Notes: generated by a model from the sequence alone, not told the origin. A stretch of 64,000 nt of DNA from Planococcaceae bacterium Storch 2/2-2 (GCA_009740415.1 WOYE01000008.1:124001-188000); one strand, 5' to 3'; shown: positions 1 through 8,440, counted from the stretch's first letter. Numbers and translations: made by a program.

Positions 1-704
1 TCCGCTCCTTCTTCAACGACGAACGCTGCGAGTGCTTCAGGATGTGTCGAACCGACACCGTCGTTAATGTTTAAACCGTTCGGTGAAGCTCCCATCGATG
101 ATAAGTCCGCTTCCAAGTCCGCAAAGACATGCGTTGCTAATGAAGACGTTGCACCGTGTGCACAGTCAATCGCCACGTGCACATCAGAGAAGTCTCGATC
201 AACCGTCTGCTTTAAGTATTGAATGTATTTATGTCCGCCTTCTAAATATTCCGTAATCGTACCGACGTGTCCGCCCGTCGGACGCGGTAACTCGTCAACT
301 GTTTCATTTAAAAGTTGTTCAATTTCATCTTCTTGCGCATCCGTTAATTTGAAACCATCCGGTCCGAAAAACTTAATGCCATTATCAGCGACAGGGTTAT
401 GGGATGCTGAAATCATAACGCCCGCTTGTGCGTGCATGACACGCGTCAAGTATGAGACGCCTGGTGTACTGATCACACCGAGTGTCATCACTTCAATTCC
501 TGTTGATAATAGACCAGCGACGAGCGCGCTTTCTAACATCTGTCCTGAAATACGCGTATCGCGTCCTACAAGAACTTTCGCCTTTTCACTATACTCTTTC
601 GTTAATACGTAACCACCGATCCGTCCGAGACGGAATGCTAACTCCGGTGTTAATTCTTTGTTCGCGACTCCGCGAACCCCATCTGTTCCAAAATATTTCG
701 TCAT
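1..704 (-). CDS. glmM: Phosphoglucosamine mutase GlmM (3' end cut by window edge)
   Basis: Converts glucosamine-6-phosphate to glucosamine-1-phosphate for UDP-GlcNAc and hence peptidoglycan synthesis in the cytoplasm. The N-terminal 234 codons are present. They begin [15 protein letters not shown] and contain the phosphoserine active-site motif ISASHNP, both hallmarks of the alpha-D-phosphohexomutase family. The ATG at 704 overlaps the TGA of cdaR (ATGA) and follows an AAAAGGAGA ribosome binding site, so it is translated with cdaA-cdaR. This linkage of c-di-AMP synthesis to cell-wall precursor synthesis is conserved in Bacilli, where GlmM is known to bind and restrain CdaA. The C-terminal half lies outside the window. 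Confidence 0.97.
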   Translation of the reverse strand, partial: MTKYFGTDGVRGVANKELTPELAFRLGRIGGYVLTKEYSEKAKVLVGRDTRISGQMLESALVAGLLSTGIEVMTLGVISTPGVSYLTRVMHAQAGVMISASHNPVADNGIKFFGPDGFKLTDAQEDEIEQLLNETVDELPRPTGGHVGTITEYLEGGHKYIQYLKQTVDRDFSDVHVAIDCAHGATSSLATHVFADLEADLSSMGASPNGLNINDGVGSTHPEALAAFVVEEGA

Positions 705-2095
705 GTTTCGTTCTCCTTTTCTACTTGTTCTGAAGATAAAGTAGGTGCTTCTTTCACAACGACGACCGCTTCTTGCTTCGTCGCTTTCCAATCAATCGTA
801 TTCGGTCCTTCAATGCGTAACGGTAACGTTACCGTTCCTGGTTCACTGACAGAAGAAAGATCGACCACTGCACGAAAGGAAGAAGGAACGATCGATTGAA
901 GTTCATTCGATTTAGCGAATAAATTAACAGCGATCGACCGTGTCACTAATTCCCCTTCAAACCCTTCCAGTAAGCCACTCATTTGAACGGGTACGTTCAA
1001 TGTTTTCTGTTGGACTGCTTGTTCAACAGCAGACTCTTCCGGTTTCGGTTCGTCCTTCACTTCTTCTTTCACTTCTTCTTTCACTTCTTCTCGTTTCTCT
1101 TCCTCTTCGTTTTCCTTTTCAGAAGGTTCTAACTCTTCCTCTTTCGAAAGCGAAGTATCTCCAGCAACTTGAACATCGACTTTCACTTTATCAAAAGATA
1201 AACGTTTCGATTGTTCCGGTTGAATGAGCGTAACTTCATATGTTCCTGACTTCGTCACTTTTGAAACGTCCACTTCTGCAAGCACTTCTGTAATTTCTTC
1301 AAGAACCGGTTTCGTACCGTACACCTTCACCATTTTCGTCAACGGTTCAATTGAGGTAAGTTCTACCCCTTCTTTCGGTTCTCCTTTTTCACGGATGAGA
1401 ATCGGTACTTTTTTATGCTGTTCATCAACGATGACGTTTACCGATACTTCTTCCGGTTCAATTTCAACATTCAACTTATTCAATTCACTGTCTAATACGC
1501 GAACACGTGCTACTTGTTTAAAAGGTTTCGTAATACCTTTCTCACCGGTAACCGTCACTTTGACAAACTGGATCGCATCGATTGCACTTTTCGGACCGGT
1601 TACTTGAACTTCTTTCGGCTCGATATCGATCGACTCGACAAAGTGATCTTCTGCCAACAGTTGTTCGTTCATTTCCGGTTCAACGGGTAATGTAACGGTT
1701 AATTTTTCTTCAATCGTTACGTTAATTTGATCCGGATTCGTTTTCACTTTTAGTTTATCAGACATGTTTTCAAATTCGAAAGCGACTTCATGCTCTCCGA
1801 TCGTCTTATCTGTCAAATCGACGAGAACAGAAAAATCTTTCATTAACTTCGTCGATTGCACGAGGTTTGCCGGTCCTTCGATTTTCACTTCAACCGTATC
1901 AGGCACTCCCGTAACGACGAGGTTCTCTTTATCATAATACACTTCGACTGGAACATCTTGAATAATGTCCATCGTATCGCCGTTAATCGGTCGGACTGTT
2001 TTTTCTTTTTCAGCTTGAACAGAAAAAAACAAGATGAGAGCAAGCATGAGGGCGGTCAAACGCAAAAACCATGGACTGTCCATAAATTTATCCAT
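701..2095 (-). CDS. cdaR: CdaA regulatory protein CdaR (YbbR-domain)
   Basis: 464-residue membrane-anchored regulator of the diadenylate cyclase CdaA. One N-terminal transmembrane helix (about residues 8-27) is followed by repeated beta-rich YbbR domains (about 50-130, 135-222, 225-312 and 362-450) expected outside the membrane. Between the third and fourth domains is a strongly charged Glu/Lys linker (about 312-360) with tandem V-K-E-E repeats. The start overlaps the end of cdaA by 8 bases and the stop overlaps the glmM start, showing a translationally coupled cdaA-cdaR-glmM operon. The assignment rests on domain pattern plus context. Length is close to the B. subtilis protein. Confidence 0.93.
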   Translation of the reverse strand: MDKFMDSPWFLRLTALMLALILFFSVQAEKEKTVRPINGDTMDIIQDVPVEVYYDKENLVVTGVPDTVEVKIEGPANLVQSTKLMKDFSVLVDLTDKTIGEHEVAFEFENMSDKLKVKTNPDQINVTIEEKLTVTLPVEPEMNEQLLAEDHFVESIDIEPKEVQVTGPKSAIDAIQFVKVTVTGEKGITKPFKQVARVRVLDSELNKLNVEIEPEEVSVNVIVDEQHKKVPILIREKGEPKEGVELTSIEPLTKMVKVYGTKPVLEEITEVLAEVDVSKVTKSGTYEVTLIQPEQSKRLSFDKVKVDVQVAGDTSLSKEEELEPSEKENEEEEKREEVKEEVKEEVKDEPKPEESAVEQAVQQKTLNVPVQMSGLLEGFEGELVTRSIAVNLFAKSNELQSIVPSSFRAVVDLSSVSEPGTVTLPLRIEGPNTIDWKATKQEAVVVVKEAPTLSSEQVEKENET

Positions 2096-2921
2096 TTTGT
2101 TTTTTCCCCCATTTCCAAAGGTCCGTCTCAGTCGACTCCTCTGAACCGAACCACATGTTCGTTAATCGTTCTTCGAATTCATCTAACGATAAATTACGAA
2201 CGATATCGCCATTCGACGTTAAACTAATCGCCCCTGTCTCTTCTGAAACGACGATCGTAATCGCATCGGTTTCCTCGCTGATTCCAATGGCTGCGCGATG
2301 CCGTGTCCCGAGCTCTTTTGAAATGAATGGACTTTCTGAAAGCGGTAAATAACAACCTGCTGCTGCGATTCGATCTTTTTGGACGATGACTGCTCCATCA
2401 TGTAGTGGTGTATTCGGTATGAATATGTTGATGAGCAATTCCGCCGTAATTTTCGAATCAATCGGTGTTCCTGTTTCGATGTACTCGCTAAGACCTGTCT
2501 TTTTCTCAATAGAGATCAGCGCACCGATTCGACGTTTCGCCATGTAACTGACCGACTCTTTCATCGCTCCGATTAGACGCTTCTGTTCCTCTTCTTCTTG
2601 CATGACGGATCGAGAAAAAATTCTTCCGCGTCCAAGCTGTTCGAGTCCTCGACGCAATTCAGGTTGGAATATAATAATGACTGCTAAAAATCCGAATGTC
2701 AAAACTTGTTCTATCATCCAACCGAGCGTATTGAGCCCAAAAACATCTGTTAAAAAGCGCACGATTAAAATAACAAAGATCCCTTTTAATAACTGTACCG
2801 CTTTCGTTCCTTTAATAATCGTAATTAGTTTATAAAATACGTACCATACGAGCAAAACATCGATGATGCTACGTACCCATTCGCCAGCACTCCACGCTGT
2901 AAGTGCTTCTAAAGTGGCCAT
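2088..2921 (-). CDS. cdaA: Diadenylate cyclase CdaA (c-di-AMP synthase)
   Basis: 277 residues. Condenses two ATP to cyclic di-AMP, the second messenger controlling potassium and osmolyte balance and cell-wall homeostasis. Three hydrophobic helices in the first 90 residues are followed by the DAC domain, with the DGA motif at residues 175-177 (LHDGAVIV) and the RHR motif at 207-209 (GTRHRAAIG); both are intact, so activity is expected. The ATG follows a GGGGGG-type ribosome binding site. First gene of cdaA-cdaR-glmM. Upstream lie a candidate promoter with an embedded palindrome and a cre-like motif. Confidence 0.97.
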   Translation of the reverse strand: MATLEALTAWSAGEWVRSIIDVLLVWYVFYKLITIIKGTKAVQLLKGIFVILIVRFLTDVFGLNTLGWMIEQVLTFGFLAVIIIFQPELRRGLEQLGRGRIFSRSVMQEEEEQKRLIGAMKESVSYMAKRRIGALISIEKKTGLSEYIETGTPIDSKITAELLINIFIPNTPLHDGAVIVQKDRIAAAGCYLPLSESPFISKELGTRHRAAIGISEETDAITIVVSEETGAISLTSNGDIVRNLSLDEFEERLTNMWFGSEESTETDLWKWGKKQNG

Positions 2922-2970
2922 GCGCTTCCCCCCTTACAAAATTGCTATCCTTTGATTGTTAAAAAAGTAA

Positions 2971-2982
2971 TAAAGCGCTTTC
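2971..2982. promoter_or_regulatory. cre-like motif in the cdaA 5' leader
   Basis: The minus strand reads GAAAGCGCTTTA, the same 12 bases found in the permease leader near 16595. It fits the core of the CcpA cre consensus but lacks the outer bases of a perfect site. It would lie about 30 bases after the inferred transcription start. Functional status is inference. Confidence 0.3.
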
Positions 2983-3016
2983 TTTCGATCGAATAGCACA
3001 TCATCTTCTATCCCTC

Positions 3017-3048
3017 ATACTACCATGCCAGAGCAACAATTTGTTGCT
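3017..3048 (-). promoter_or_regulatory. Candidate extended -10 promoter of cdaA with palindromic operator
   Basis: A -10 box TAGTAT (3017-3022) is preceded by TG one base upstream, giving an extended -10. The -35 region has no good hexamer and is instead occupied by the perfect 8+1+8 palindrome AGCAACAATTTGTTGCT (3032-3048). The arrangement suggests a regulator binding over the -35 region of cdaA-cdaR-glmM. No regulator can be named. Confidence 0.4.
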
Positions 3049-3126
3049 TCAAACTCAATTTATCTCACGAACTATAGACGTTTGCGACCGATCGAAGTTG
3101 CTCTTTCGTACATTTTTTCCCAATAT

Positions 3127-3160
3127 AAAAAAAGGACGACTTCGTTCCTGTCGTCCTTTT
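3127..3160 (-). terminator. Rho-independent terminator of sigW-rsiW
   Basis: Nine-base-pair stem AAGGACGAC/GTCGTCCTT followed on the minus strand by a run of seven T, directly after the rsiW stop. Confidence 0.9.
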
Positions 3161-3164
3161 CCAT

Positions 3165-3815
3165 TCATTGATCCGCTACGTTCTCTTCACTGTTTCCTAA
3201 CGTAGCGATGCTCGTTTTCAACTTATACCATAGCCAGCCGAACCATTGGTCAATCTCTTCATCATTTCCTGTAATGACTGCAGTAGATGCCATATATTTC
3301 GTTCCTTTTACGACGGTCACATCGCCTTGCACTTCACCTTCTACGATAAGATGACCATTTTCGACGACGAGGTCGCCTTCGATGACGACATCTTTCGGCA
3401 CGATGACCGTATCCCCTTCTACGACGAGACCGGGCTCATTCGTATAGGCGAGCTCATTTGAGCCCCCTTCATAGGTTGAAAATAAAGTTGCACTCATCAA
3501 AACAAAAAAGATGGCGACAGCGACGAGTAATGGATGACGGCGTAATTTTTGTCGGAATGGAACGACCGTTGGACGGGACACCGGTTTTGGTGACTCCGGT
3601 AGTCGTTGCATGACGCTTTGTGTAAAATCCGATGGCGCATTCACAGGTTGAACGTTTTGTAGCAACGTTTCTACCCGCTCCAATTGCTTGAAATGAAGAC
3701 GACACGCTTCACACGTTTCTAAATGTTCACGCAACCGCTCCTCGCCCGCACGATCAATCGTACCGTCTAAATATTCGTGCATGAGCATGACGACTGACTC
3801 GGAACATTTACTCAT
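3165..3815 (-). CDS. rsiW: Anti-sigma-W factor RsiW
   Basis: 216-residue membrane anti-sigma factor. The cytoplasmic ZAS zinc-binding module shows the H31-x3-C35-x2-C38 pattern (HLETCEACRLHF). One transmembrane helix spans about residues 94-113. The extracytoplasmic part has regularly spaced V-x-G-D/V-x-G-x repeats resembling bactofilin strands, a feature I also recall in B. subtilis RsiW. It sequesters SigW until cell-envelope stress triggers regulated proteolysis. The ATG overlaps the sigW stop (ATGA), so the pair is translationally coupled. Confidence 0.95.
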   Translation of the reverse strand: MSKCSESVVMLMHEYLDGTIDRAGEERLREHLETCEACRLHFKQLERVETLLQNVQPVNAPSDFTQSVMQRLPESPKPVSRPTVVPFRQKLRRHPLLVAVAIFFVLMSATLFSTYEGGSNELAYTNEPGLVVEGDTVIVPKDVVIEGDLVVENGHLIVEGEVQGDVTVVKGTKYMASTAVITGNDEEIDQWFGWLWYKLKTSIATLGNSEENVADQ

Positions 3816-4393
3816 AATAACTCCCCCTTATTCAAATCGTTTAACTGTTTTCGCAACTGTTCCCTTCCTCGATGAACACGCGTTTTCACAGTTCCTAAAG
3901 GAATGTCTAAAATTTCGCTAATCTCTTTTAAAGGCAACTCTTTTAAATAACGTAAAATAATGACCGAACGATACGTCTCTGACAATTGGTCAATTGCGTC
4001 TAACACCGTATCATTCGTTTCTAACGTAACAAGTTCATCATCCGGACCATCATCCGAAGAAGCTAATTGGGAATACATATCGAGCCCTTCTGTCCCGGGA
4101 ACGGTTGCATCTAATGAATAGTCCGGTTTTTTCTTTCGCAAATAATCGATACATAAATTCGTAGCGATTCGATAAATCCACGTCGAAAATTTTCTTTTTT
4201 GATCGAACGTATCTAACTTCGTATAAGCGCGTATAAAAGTTTCTTGCGCGACATCTTCTGATTCTTCTGCATTGCGAAGCATTCGATAACAAACATGGTA
4301 AACGCCATTTTGAAACTGGGTCACTATGTCGGCGAACGCTTCATCATTGCCTCGTAACACTTCGTTAATCGTTTGATTTAATTGTTCATCCAC
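3812..4393 (-). CDS. sigW: ECF sigma factor SigW
   Basis: 193 residues from the chosen GTG. Extracytoplasmic-function sigma factor directing the envelope-stress and antimicrobial-peptide regulon. Region 2 (DEAFADIV to KFSTWIYRIATNLCIDYLRK) and region 4 helix-turn-helix (LKEISEILDIPLGTVKTRVH) are intact. The frame stays open 22 codons further upstream to a GTG at 4459. That GTG lies inside the -35 box of the probable SigW promoter (4453-4458), so it cannot be the start of a transcript from there. The GTG at 4393 has a GGGGGG ribosome binding site and gives a length like B. subtilis SigW. Confidence 0.95.
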   Translation of the reverse strand: MDEQLNQTINEVLRGNDEAFADIVTQFQNGVYHVCYRMLRNAEESEDVAQETFIRAYTKLDTFDQKRKFSTWIYRIATNLCIDYLRKKKPDYSLDATVPGTEGLDMYSQLASSDDGPDDELVTLETNDTVLDAIDQLSETYRSVIILRYLKELPLKEISEILDIPLGTVKTRVHRGREQLRKQLNDLNKGELL

Positions 4394-4431
4394 TTTCGTT
4401 TCCCCCCGCTTATCGATGCGGCTACCTGTTC

Positions 4432-4458
4432 TACGGAACCGACCGACAACAAGTTTCA
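4432..4458 (-). promoter_or_regulatory. Autoregulatory SigW-type promoter
   Basis: TGAAAC (4453-4458), 17 bases, then CGTA (4432-4435) match the known ECF/SigW recognition pattern TGAAAC-N16/17-CGTA. It precedes sigW-rsiW by about 40 bases, as expected for an autoregulated ECF sigma operon. It lies just after the rocF stop. Confidence 0.8.
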
Positions 4459-4461
4459 CTT

Positions 4462-5364
4462 TTATAACAATCGTTCACCAAATAAGGAAGCCATTAAAGA
4501 AACTGCAACATCTGCTGTTTTATTTTGATCATCTAAAATCGGGTTCACTTCTACGATTTCAGCGGAAGTGAGTAAATTCGTTTCTGCTAACATTTCCATC
4601 GCTAAGTGACTTTCCCGATACGACAATCCTCCAGGCACAGGCGTGCCGACTCCTGGTGAATCGACCGGATCTAAACCGTCGAGGTCGAGCGAAAGATGAA
4701 GCCCGTCAACCGAACGCTCTTGAAAATGTTCAATCGTCCAATCGATCACTTTCGCGATGCCATATTTATCGATATCGTGCATCGTATAGACGAGCACGCC
4801 GAGTTGACGAATGAGCGCCCGTTCTCCTGGATCGATCGACCGCGCTCCGATGATGACGACGTAGTCTGGATCAAGTTTTGCACCTTCTTTATACAAATGA
4901 ACGAGTCGTTCATGTCCGTAACCTAAACTTGCTGCAAGAGGCATACCGTGGATGTTTCCTGACGGCGTCGTTTCTTCTGTGTTCATATCAGCGTGGGCAT
5001 CGAACCAAATGACACCTAACCGCTCATAATGGTCAGAGAGACCTGCTAACGTCCCTAATGCAACACTATGGTCGCCACCTAATACAATCGGTGTCCGTCC
5101 CTTTGTGCAAATTTCAGATACTTTGTGAGCGAGCCGTTCATTCACTTCGACGACTTCATCCAAATGGCGCAATTTGCCATTCAGCGTGCAAGCTTCAATC
5201 GCCGCATTCACCTCGATGTTTCCTTCGTCTTGAACGTCATACCGCAACGAACGTAACCGTTCTACTGCTCCAGCGTAACGAATGGCGCTCGGCCCCATAT
5301 CGACGCCTCTTCTCGTCTGTCCGTAATCTAATGGCACCCCTAAAAGTGACAATTCTTTTCTCAT
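4462..5364 (-). CDS. rocF: Arginase RocF
   Basis: 300 residues from the ATG at 5364 (MRKELSLLGVPLD). Hydrolyses arginine to ornithine and urea using a binuclear manganese centre. The metal-binding motifs are GGDHSVALG, WFDAHADMNT and SLDLDGLDP, so the ureohydrolase fold is complete. An upstream extension of 20 codons exists but lacks a site and is not family-like; GGTGGG precedes the chosen ATG. It directly precedes sigW, as in Bacillus, but the sigW promoter makes that operon independent. Arginine use as a nitrogen source is inferred. Confidence 0.95.
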   Translation of the reverse strand: MRKELSLLGVPLDYGQTRRGVDMGPSAIRYAGAVERLRSLRYDVQDEGNIEVNAAIEACTLNGKLRHLDEVVEVNERLAHKVSEICTKGRTPIVLGGDHSVALGTLAGLSDHYERLGVIWFDAHADMNTEETTPSGNIHGMPLAASLGYGHERLVHLYKEGAKLDPDYVVIIGARSIDPGERALIRQLGVLVYTMHDIDKYGIAKVIDWTIEHFQERSVDGLHLSLDLDGLDPVDSPGVGTPVPGGLSYRESHLAMEMLAETNLLTSAEIVEVNPILDDQNKTADVAVSLMASLFGERLL

Positions 5365-5453
5365 CTCAATCCCACCCTTACATTCTCTTTCTGTATTGTA
5401 CCCTTTCCCTACGCTCCCTACCATCGTTCATTCCTTACGTCTTTTGCGAAAAT

Positions 5454-5486
5454 AAAAAACGTAGGAAAGGTTTCCCATTCCTACGT
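5454..5486 (-). terminator. Terminator of the GGDEF-EAL gene
   Basis: Stem ACGTAGGAA/TTCCTACGT with a T-rich tail on the minus strand, immediately downstream of the stop at 5493. Confidence 0.9.
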
Positions 5487-5492
5487 CCGTAC

Positions 5493-7601
5493 TCATTTTT
5501 CTTTCGCTAACTGTTCATCCATTAACTGTTTACACTCTTCTGGAGGGACCGGACGGCTATAATAATAACCTTGTCCGATATGACAGCCGAGTTCATGAAG
5601 CAGTTCACCTTGCTTTTTCGTCTCGACTCCTTCAGCTACGATTCGTAAATTCGCCGTTCGAGCAAGCGTCACGATCGCCCGAACGATCGCATGACTATCT
5701 GCATTTTCGTCGATGTCGGAAATGAACGCACGGTCAATTTTTACCGTATCAACCGGTAAATCTTTAATATAGCTAAACGTACTGTAACCTGTTCCGAAAT
5801 CGTCGATTGCCACACTTACGCCGAGCGCTCGAATTTCACTCACTTTTCTAAAGATCATCCCTTGATCTGCGAACGTACTTTCTGTCAACTCGACTTCCAA
5901 CTGCTCAGGTTCAAGCCCATACTTCACTAACATGTCGGAAATGAGTTGCACGACATGATCTTCTTCCAATTGGACGACCGAAAAGTTAACGGCCATGCGA
6001 AGCGGTGGATATCCTTCATCGATCCACTCTCGCATTTGACGGCACGATTGCTCTAAAATCCACGTCCCTAATGGTACGATCACTTTCGTCTCTTCTGCTA
6101 ACGGAATGAATTTATCCGGTGCAATCCGGCCGAGGTCAGGATGCTCCCATCGAACGAGCGCTTCAAAACCGACGAACGACTCGTCCGATAAATCGACTTT
6201 CGGTTGATATTCGAGTGTAAAATGTTCCGCCTCTACACTTTTTCTTAACTCGTTTTCAAGTAGTACGCGTTCAATCGTTTCGTTCACCGTACCCGATTCG
6301 TACATTTCAACCCGATTGCCGCCTCGTACTTTTGCTGTATGGAGTGCTTTTTCCGCACGTGTCACTAAATGACCTGCTTGATCAGTATGTTGAGGATAGA
6401 GGGAAACACCACAACTTACCGTTAAATCGTGTTCGTCTTTCAAAAAGAGGATCGGCTCTTGCAATAATTGTCTCACTGCTTCGACGCGCTTTAACGCATC
6501 TTCTTCATCTGTCACATCGACTAACGTGAACGCAAATTCGTCACCTGAAATACGACCGATTAAATTTTCTGAACCGAGCGCTGTCTTTAGCCGATCGGCA
6601 AACACTTCTAATAACGTGTCGCCCCCCGCATGACCTAACGCATCGTTGAAATATCGGAACCGATCGATGTTCAAATAAACGAGTGCTAATTTCGTCTCCG
6701 TCCGTTGCGCACTTTCTAACTTTTCAACCAATTGACGACGAAACGCTGTTCGGTTCAATAAGGAAGTTAATTGGTCATTGTACGCTAAGTCTAAAATGCG
6801 TTCTTCCGACTCTTTTTCTGACGTCACATCTCTCATGACGATGACGTAGTTTCCTCGGTATTCGCCCTCGTCTCGAATCGCATTAATCGTCGCAGCCATA
6901 TGACGCGTGTCACCATCTTTCGTCAATAGCTTAAATTCAACTAGCTCATTCGTCACATCCGGACGTAAACAAGAAGCAACCCGCTTAATTTCTTCATCAT
7001 CTAATAAATGATAAAAAGGTGAGCTCATTAACTCTTCTTCGCTATAATTTAAAATAATGCCGAATGACGGCGAAACGTACTGAAATAAACCGTCTGGGTC
7101 TAATACCGCAATAAAGTCAGATGAGTTTTCTGTAATGAGACGATATAACTCATTGCTTTTACGAACTTCTTCTTCCATCGCCTTTTTCTCAGTAATGTCC
7201 CATCGAATCGCAATGTACTGATAAGGTTTCCCTTTATCATTTAAAAACGGAACGATTACTGTGTCTACCCAGTAATACGACCCGTCTTTTGCTCGGTTTT
7301 TAAATTGGCCTTCCCAAACTTGTCCGCTCCCGATCGTACGCCACATGTTTTTAAAGTATTCTTTCGGATGACTGCCCGAGTTGAGTAATCGGTGATCTTG
7401 CCCTATTAATTCTTCACGCTCATACTTCGAAATTTCAACGAATAAATCATTCACGTACAAAATTGTCCCTCGATTGTTCGTCATCGCGACAATCGCTGAC
7501 TGTTCCAAAGCGTAAGCGATATCTTCTAATAGTTGTTCTGCGTCAGGTATCGAACGGTTACTATCGATTATTTCTTGTACAATCCTCGTTTTATCCTTCA
7601 C
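5493..7601 (-). CDS. PAS-PAS-GGDEF-EAL cyclic di-GMP protein
   Basis: 702 residues from the GTG at 7601, preceded by AAAGGGG; an in-frame GTG at 7619 would precede this site. Two PAS domains (about 30-140 and 150-265) precede a GGDEF domain (about 266-435) and an EAL domain (about 445-695). No transmembrane segment, so cytosolic. The cyclase signature is SGDEF (352-356) rather than GGDEF. The EAL domain keeps FEALVRW (EAL at about 480-482), IDDFGTG, VKIDRAF and AEGVE, the metal-binding and catalytic set. I infer a c-di-GMP phosphodiesterase whose degenerate cyclase domain may bind GTP. It lies alone between terminators. The signal sensed by the PAS domains is unknown. Confidence 0.93.
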   Translation of the reverse strand: MKDKTRIVQEIIDSNRSIPDAEQLLEDIAYALEQSAIVAMTNNRGTILYVNDLFVEISKYEREELIGQDHRLLNSGSHPKEYFKNMWRTIGSGQVWEGQFKNRAKDGSYYWVDTVIVPFLNDKGKPYQYIAIRWDITEKKAMEEEVRKSNELYRLITENSSDFIAVLDPDGLFQYVSPSFGIILNYSEEELMSSPFYHLLDDEEIKRVASCLRPDVTNELVEFKLLTKDGDTRHMAATINAIRDEGEYRGNYVIVMRDVTSEKESEERILDLAYNDQLTSLLNRTAFRRQLVEKLESAQRTETKLALVYLNIDRFRYFNDALGHAGGDTLLEVFADRLKTALGSENLIGRISGDEFAFTLVDVTDEEDALKRVEAVRQLLQEPILFLKDEHDLTVSCGVSLYPQHTDQAGHLVTRAEKALHTAKVRGGNRVEMYESGTVNETIERVLLENELRKSVEAEHFTLEYQPKVDLSDESFVGFEALVRWEHPDLGRIAPDKFIPLAEETKVIVPLGTWILEQSCRQMREWIDEGYPPLRMAVNFSVVQLEEDHVVQLISDMLVKYGLEPEQLEVELTESTFADQGMIFRKVSEIRALGVSVAIDDFGTGYSTFSYIKDLPVDTVKIDRAFISDIDENADSHAIVRAIVTLARTANLRIVAEGVETKKQGELLHELGCHIGQGYYYSRPVPPEECKQLMDEQLAKEK

Positions 7602-7707
7602 ATTAGAAACCCCTTTCACAGTCTGAGACCCTTTCTCTCATCGATCCAATGATCAATTGTAATATATGATTGTGTCCGTATATTATGTAGTATCCTTTTC
7701 ATTTCGT

Positions 7708-7736
7708 TTCATAATCTTCCATTGAATAATAGTCAA
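7708..7736 (-). promoter_or_regulatory. Candidate sigma-A promoter of the GGDEF-EAL gene
   Basis: TTGACT (7731-7736), 17 bases, TATGAA (7708-7713), about 105 bases before the GTG start. Confidence 0.55.
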
Positions 7737-7739
7737 GTC

Positions 7740-7767
7740 GACAATGGCTATAACATAGGTCATTGTC
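7740..7767. promoter_or_regulatory. Dyad-symmetric candidate operator upstream of the -35 box
   Basis: Perfect outer repeats GACAATG and CATTGTC enclose inner CTAT/ATAG repeats over 28 bases, three bases upstream of the -35 hexamer. The position suits an activator, or a repressor shared with the tRNA side. The intergenic stretch 7602-7942 otherwise holds only the promoter and the tRNA terminator. Confidence 0.4.
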
Positions 7768-7889
7768 AAACGGCCAATCGTTCAAAAAGATACGATTGAA
7801 TGATACCTTTTACTCATTACATACCTTTACTTTATCACTTTATGATGGCAAATCAATAGTTTTATTAAATAACATGGAATCAGAAATTC

Positions 7890-7930
7890 TAAAAAAAAGA
7901 AGCCAACGTCGATAAAGACGCTGACTTCTT
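7890..7930 (-). terminator. Terminator of the tRNA cluster
   Basis: Near-perfect 12-bp stem (7899-7910 with 7917-7928) followed by eight T on the minus strand, after the tRNA-Gln gene. Confidence 0.9.
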
Positions 7931-7942
7931 CACTATAATATA

Positions 7943-8014
7943 CTGGGGTAGCTGGATTCGAACCAACGAATGACGGAGTCAAAGTCCGTTGCCTTACCGC
8001 TTGGCTATACCCCA
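7943..8014 (-). tRNA. tRNA-Gln (anticodon TTG)
   Basis: Complete cloverleaf: acceptor TGGGGTA/TACCCCA, anticodon arm ACGGA-CTTTGAC-TCCGT with TTG, and T arm with GGTTCGAATCC. The 3' CCA is not encoded. Last gene of a five-tRNA transcript. Confidence 0.97.
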
Positions 8015-8015
8015 A

Positions 8016-8100
8016 TGGTGGTGGGGGAGGGATTCGAACCCCCGAACCCAGAAGGAACGGATTTACAGTCCGTCGCGTTTAGCCACTTCGCTACCCCACC
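8016..8100 (-). tRNA. tRNA-Tyr (anticodon GTA)
   Basis: Class II tRNA with a long variable arm, acceptor GGTGGGG/CCCCACC, anticodon loop CTGTAAA, encoded CCA. Confidence 0.97.
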
Positions 8101-8122
8101 TATGTTTAAATGCAAAAAAAAA

Positions 8123-8197
8123 TGGTGACCCCTACGGGACTCGAACCCGTGTTACCGCCGTGAAAGGGCGGTGTCTTAACCGCTTGACCAAGGGGCC
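8123..8197 (-). tRNA. tRNA-Glu (anticodon TTC)
   Basis: Acceptor GGCCCCT pairs with the 3' arm AGGGGTC (one G-T pair), anticodon stem CCGCC/GGCGG with loop CTTTCAC, encoded CCA. Confidence 0.97.
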
Positions 8198-8259
8198 GTA
8201 CCTATTTAGACCATTTACATAATAACAGATGTTATTGTATAAAGCAAGTCTTTTTTTAA

Positions 8260-8332
8260 AGCTTCCAGCCGGAATCGAACCGGCGACCTCATCCTTACCA
8301 TGGATGCACTCTACCTACTGAGCTATGGAAGC
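8260..8332 (-). tRNA. tRNA-Thr (anticodon GGT)
   Basis: Acceptor GCTTCCA/TGGAAGC, anticodon stem CATCC/GGATG with loop ATGGTAA, standard D and T arms. CCA not encoded. Confidence 0.97.
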
Positions 8333-8365
8333 AATACAGCTTCAGTTCGGTAAAAATCATAAAAA

Positions 8366-8440
8366 TGGCTCCGCAGGTAAGATTCGAACTTACGACCACT
8401 CGGTTAACAGCCGAGGGCTCTACCACTGAGCTACTGCGGA
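8366..8440 (-). tRNA. tRNA-Asn (anticodon GTT)
   Basis: Acceptor TCCGCAG/CTGCGGA, anticodon stem CTCGG/CCGAG with loop CTGTTAA, encoded CCA. First gene of the cluster; no rRNA gene precedes it. Confidence 0.97.

Noticed and set aside
940-1607. Long open frames antisense to cdaR
   Set aside because: Arise from the skewed Glu/Lys codon content of cdaR on the opposite strand; no start signals.
4394-4459. N-terminal extension of SigW
   Set aside because: Codons overlap the promoter -35 and -10 boxes and are not family-like.
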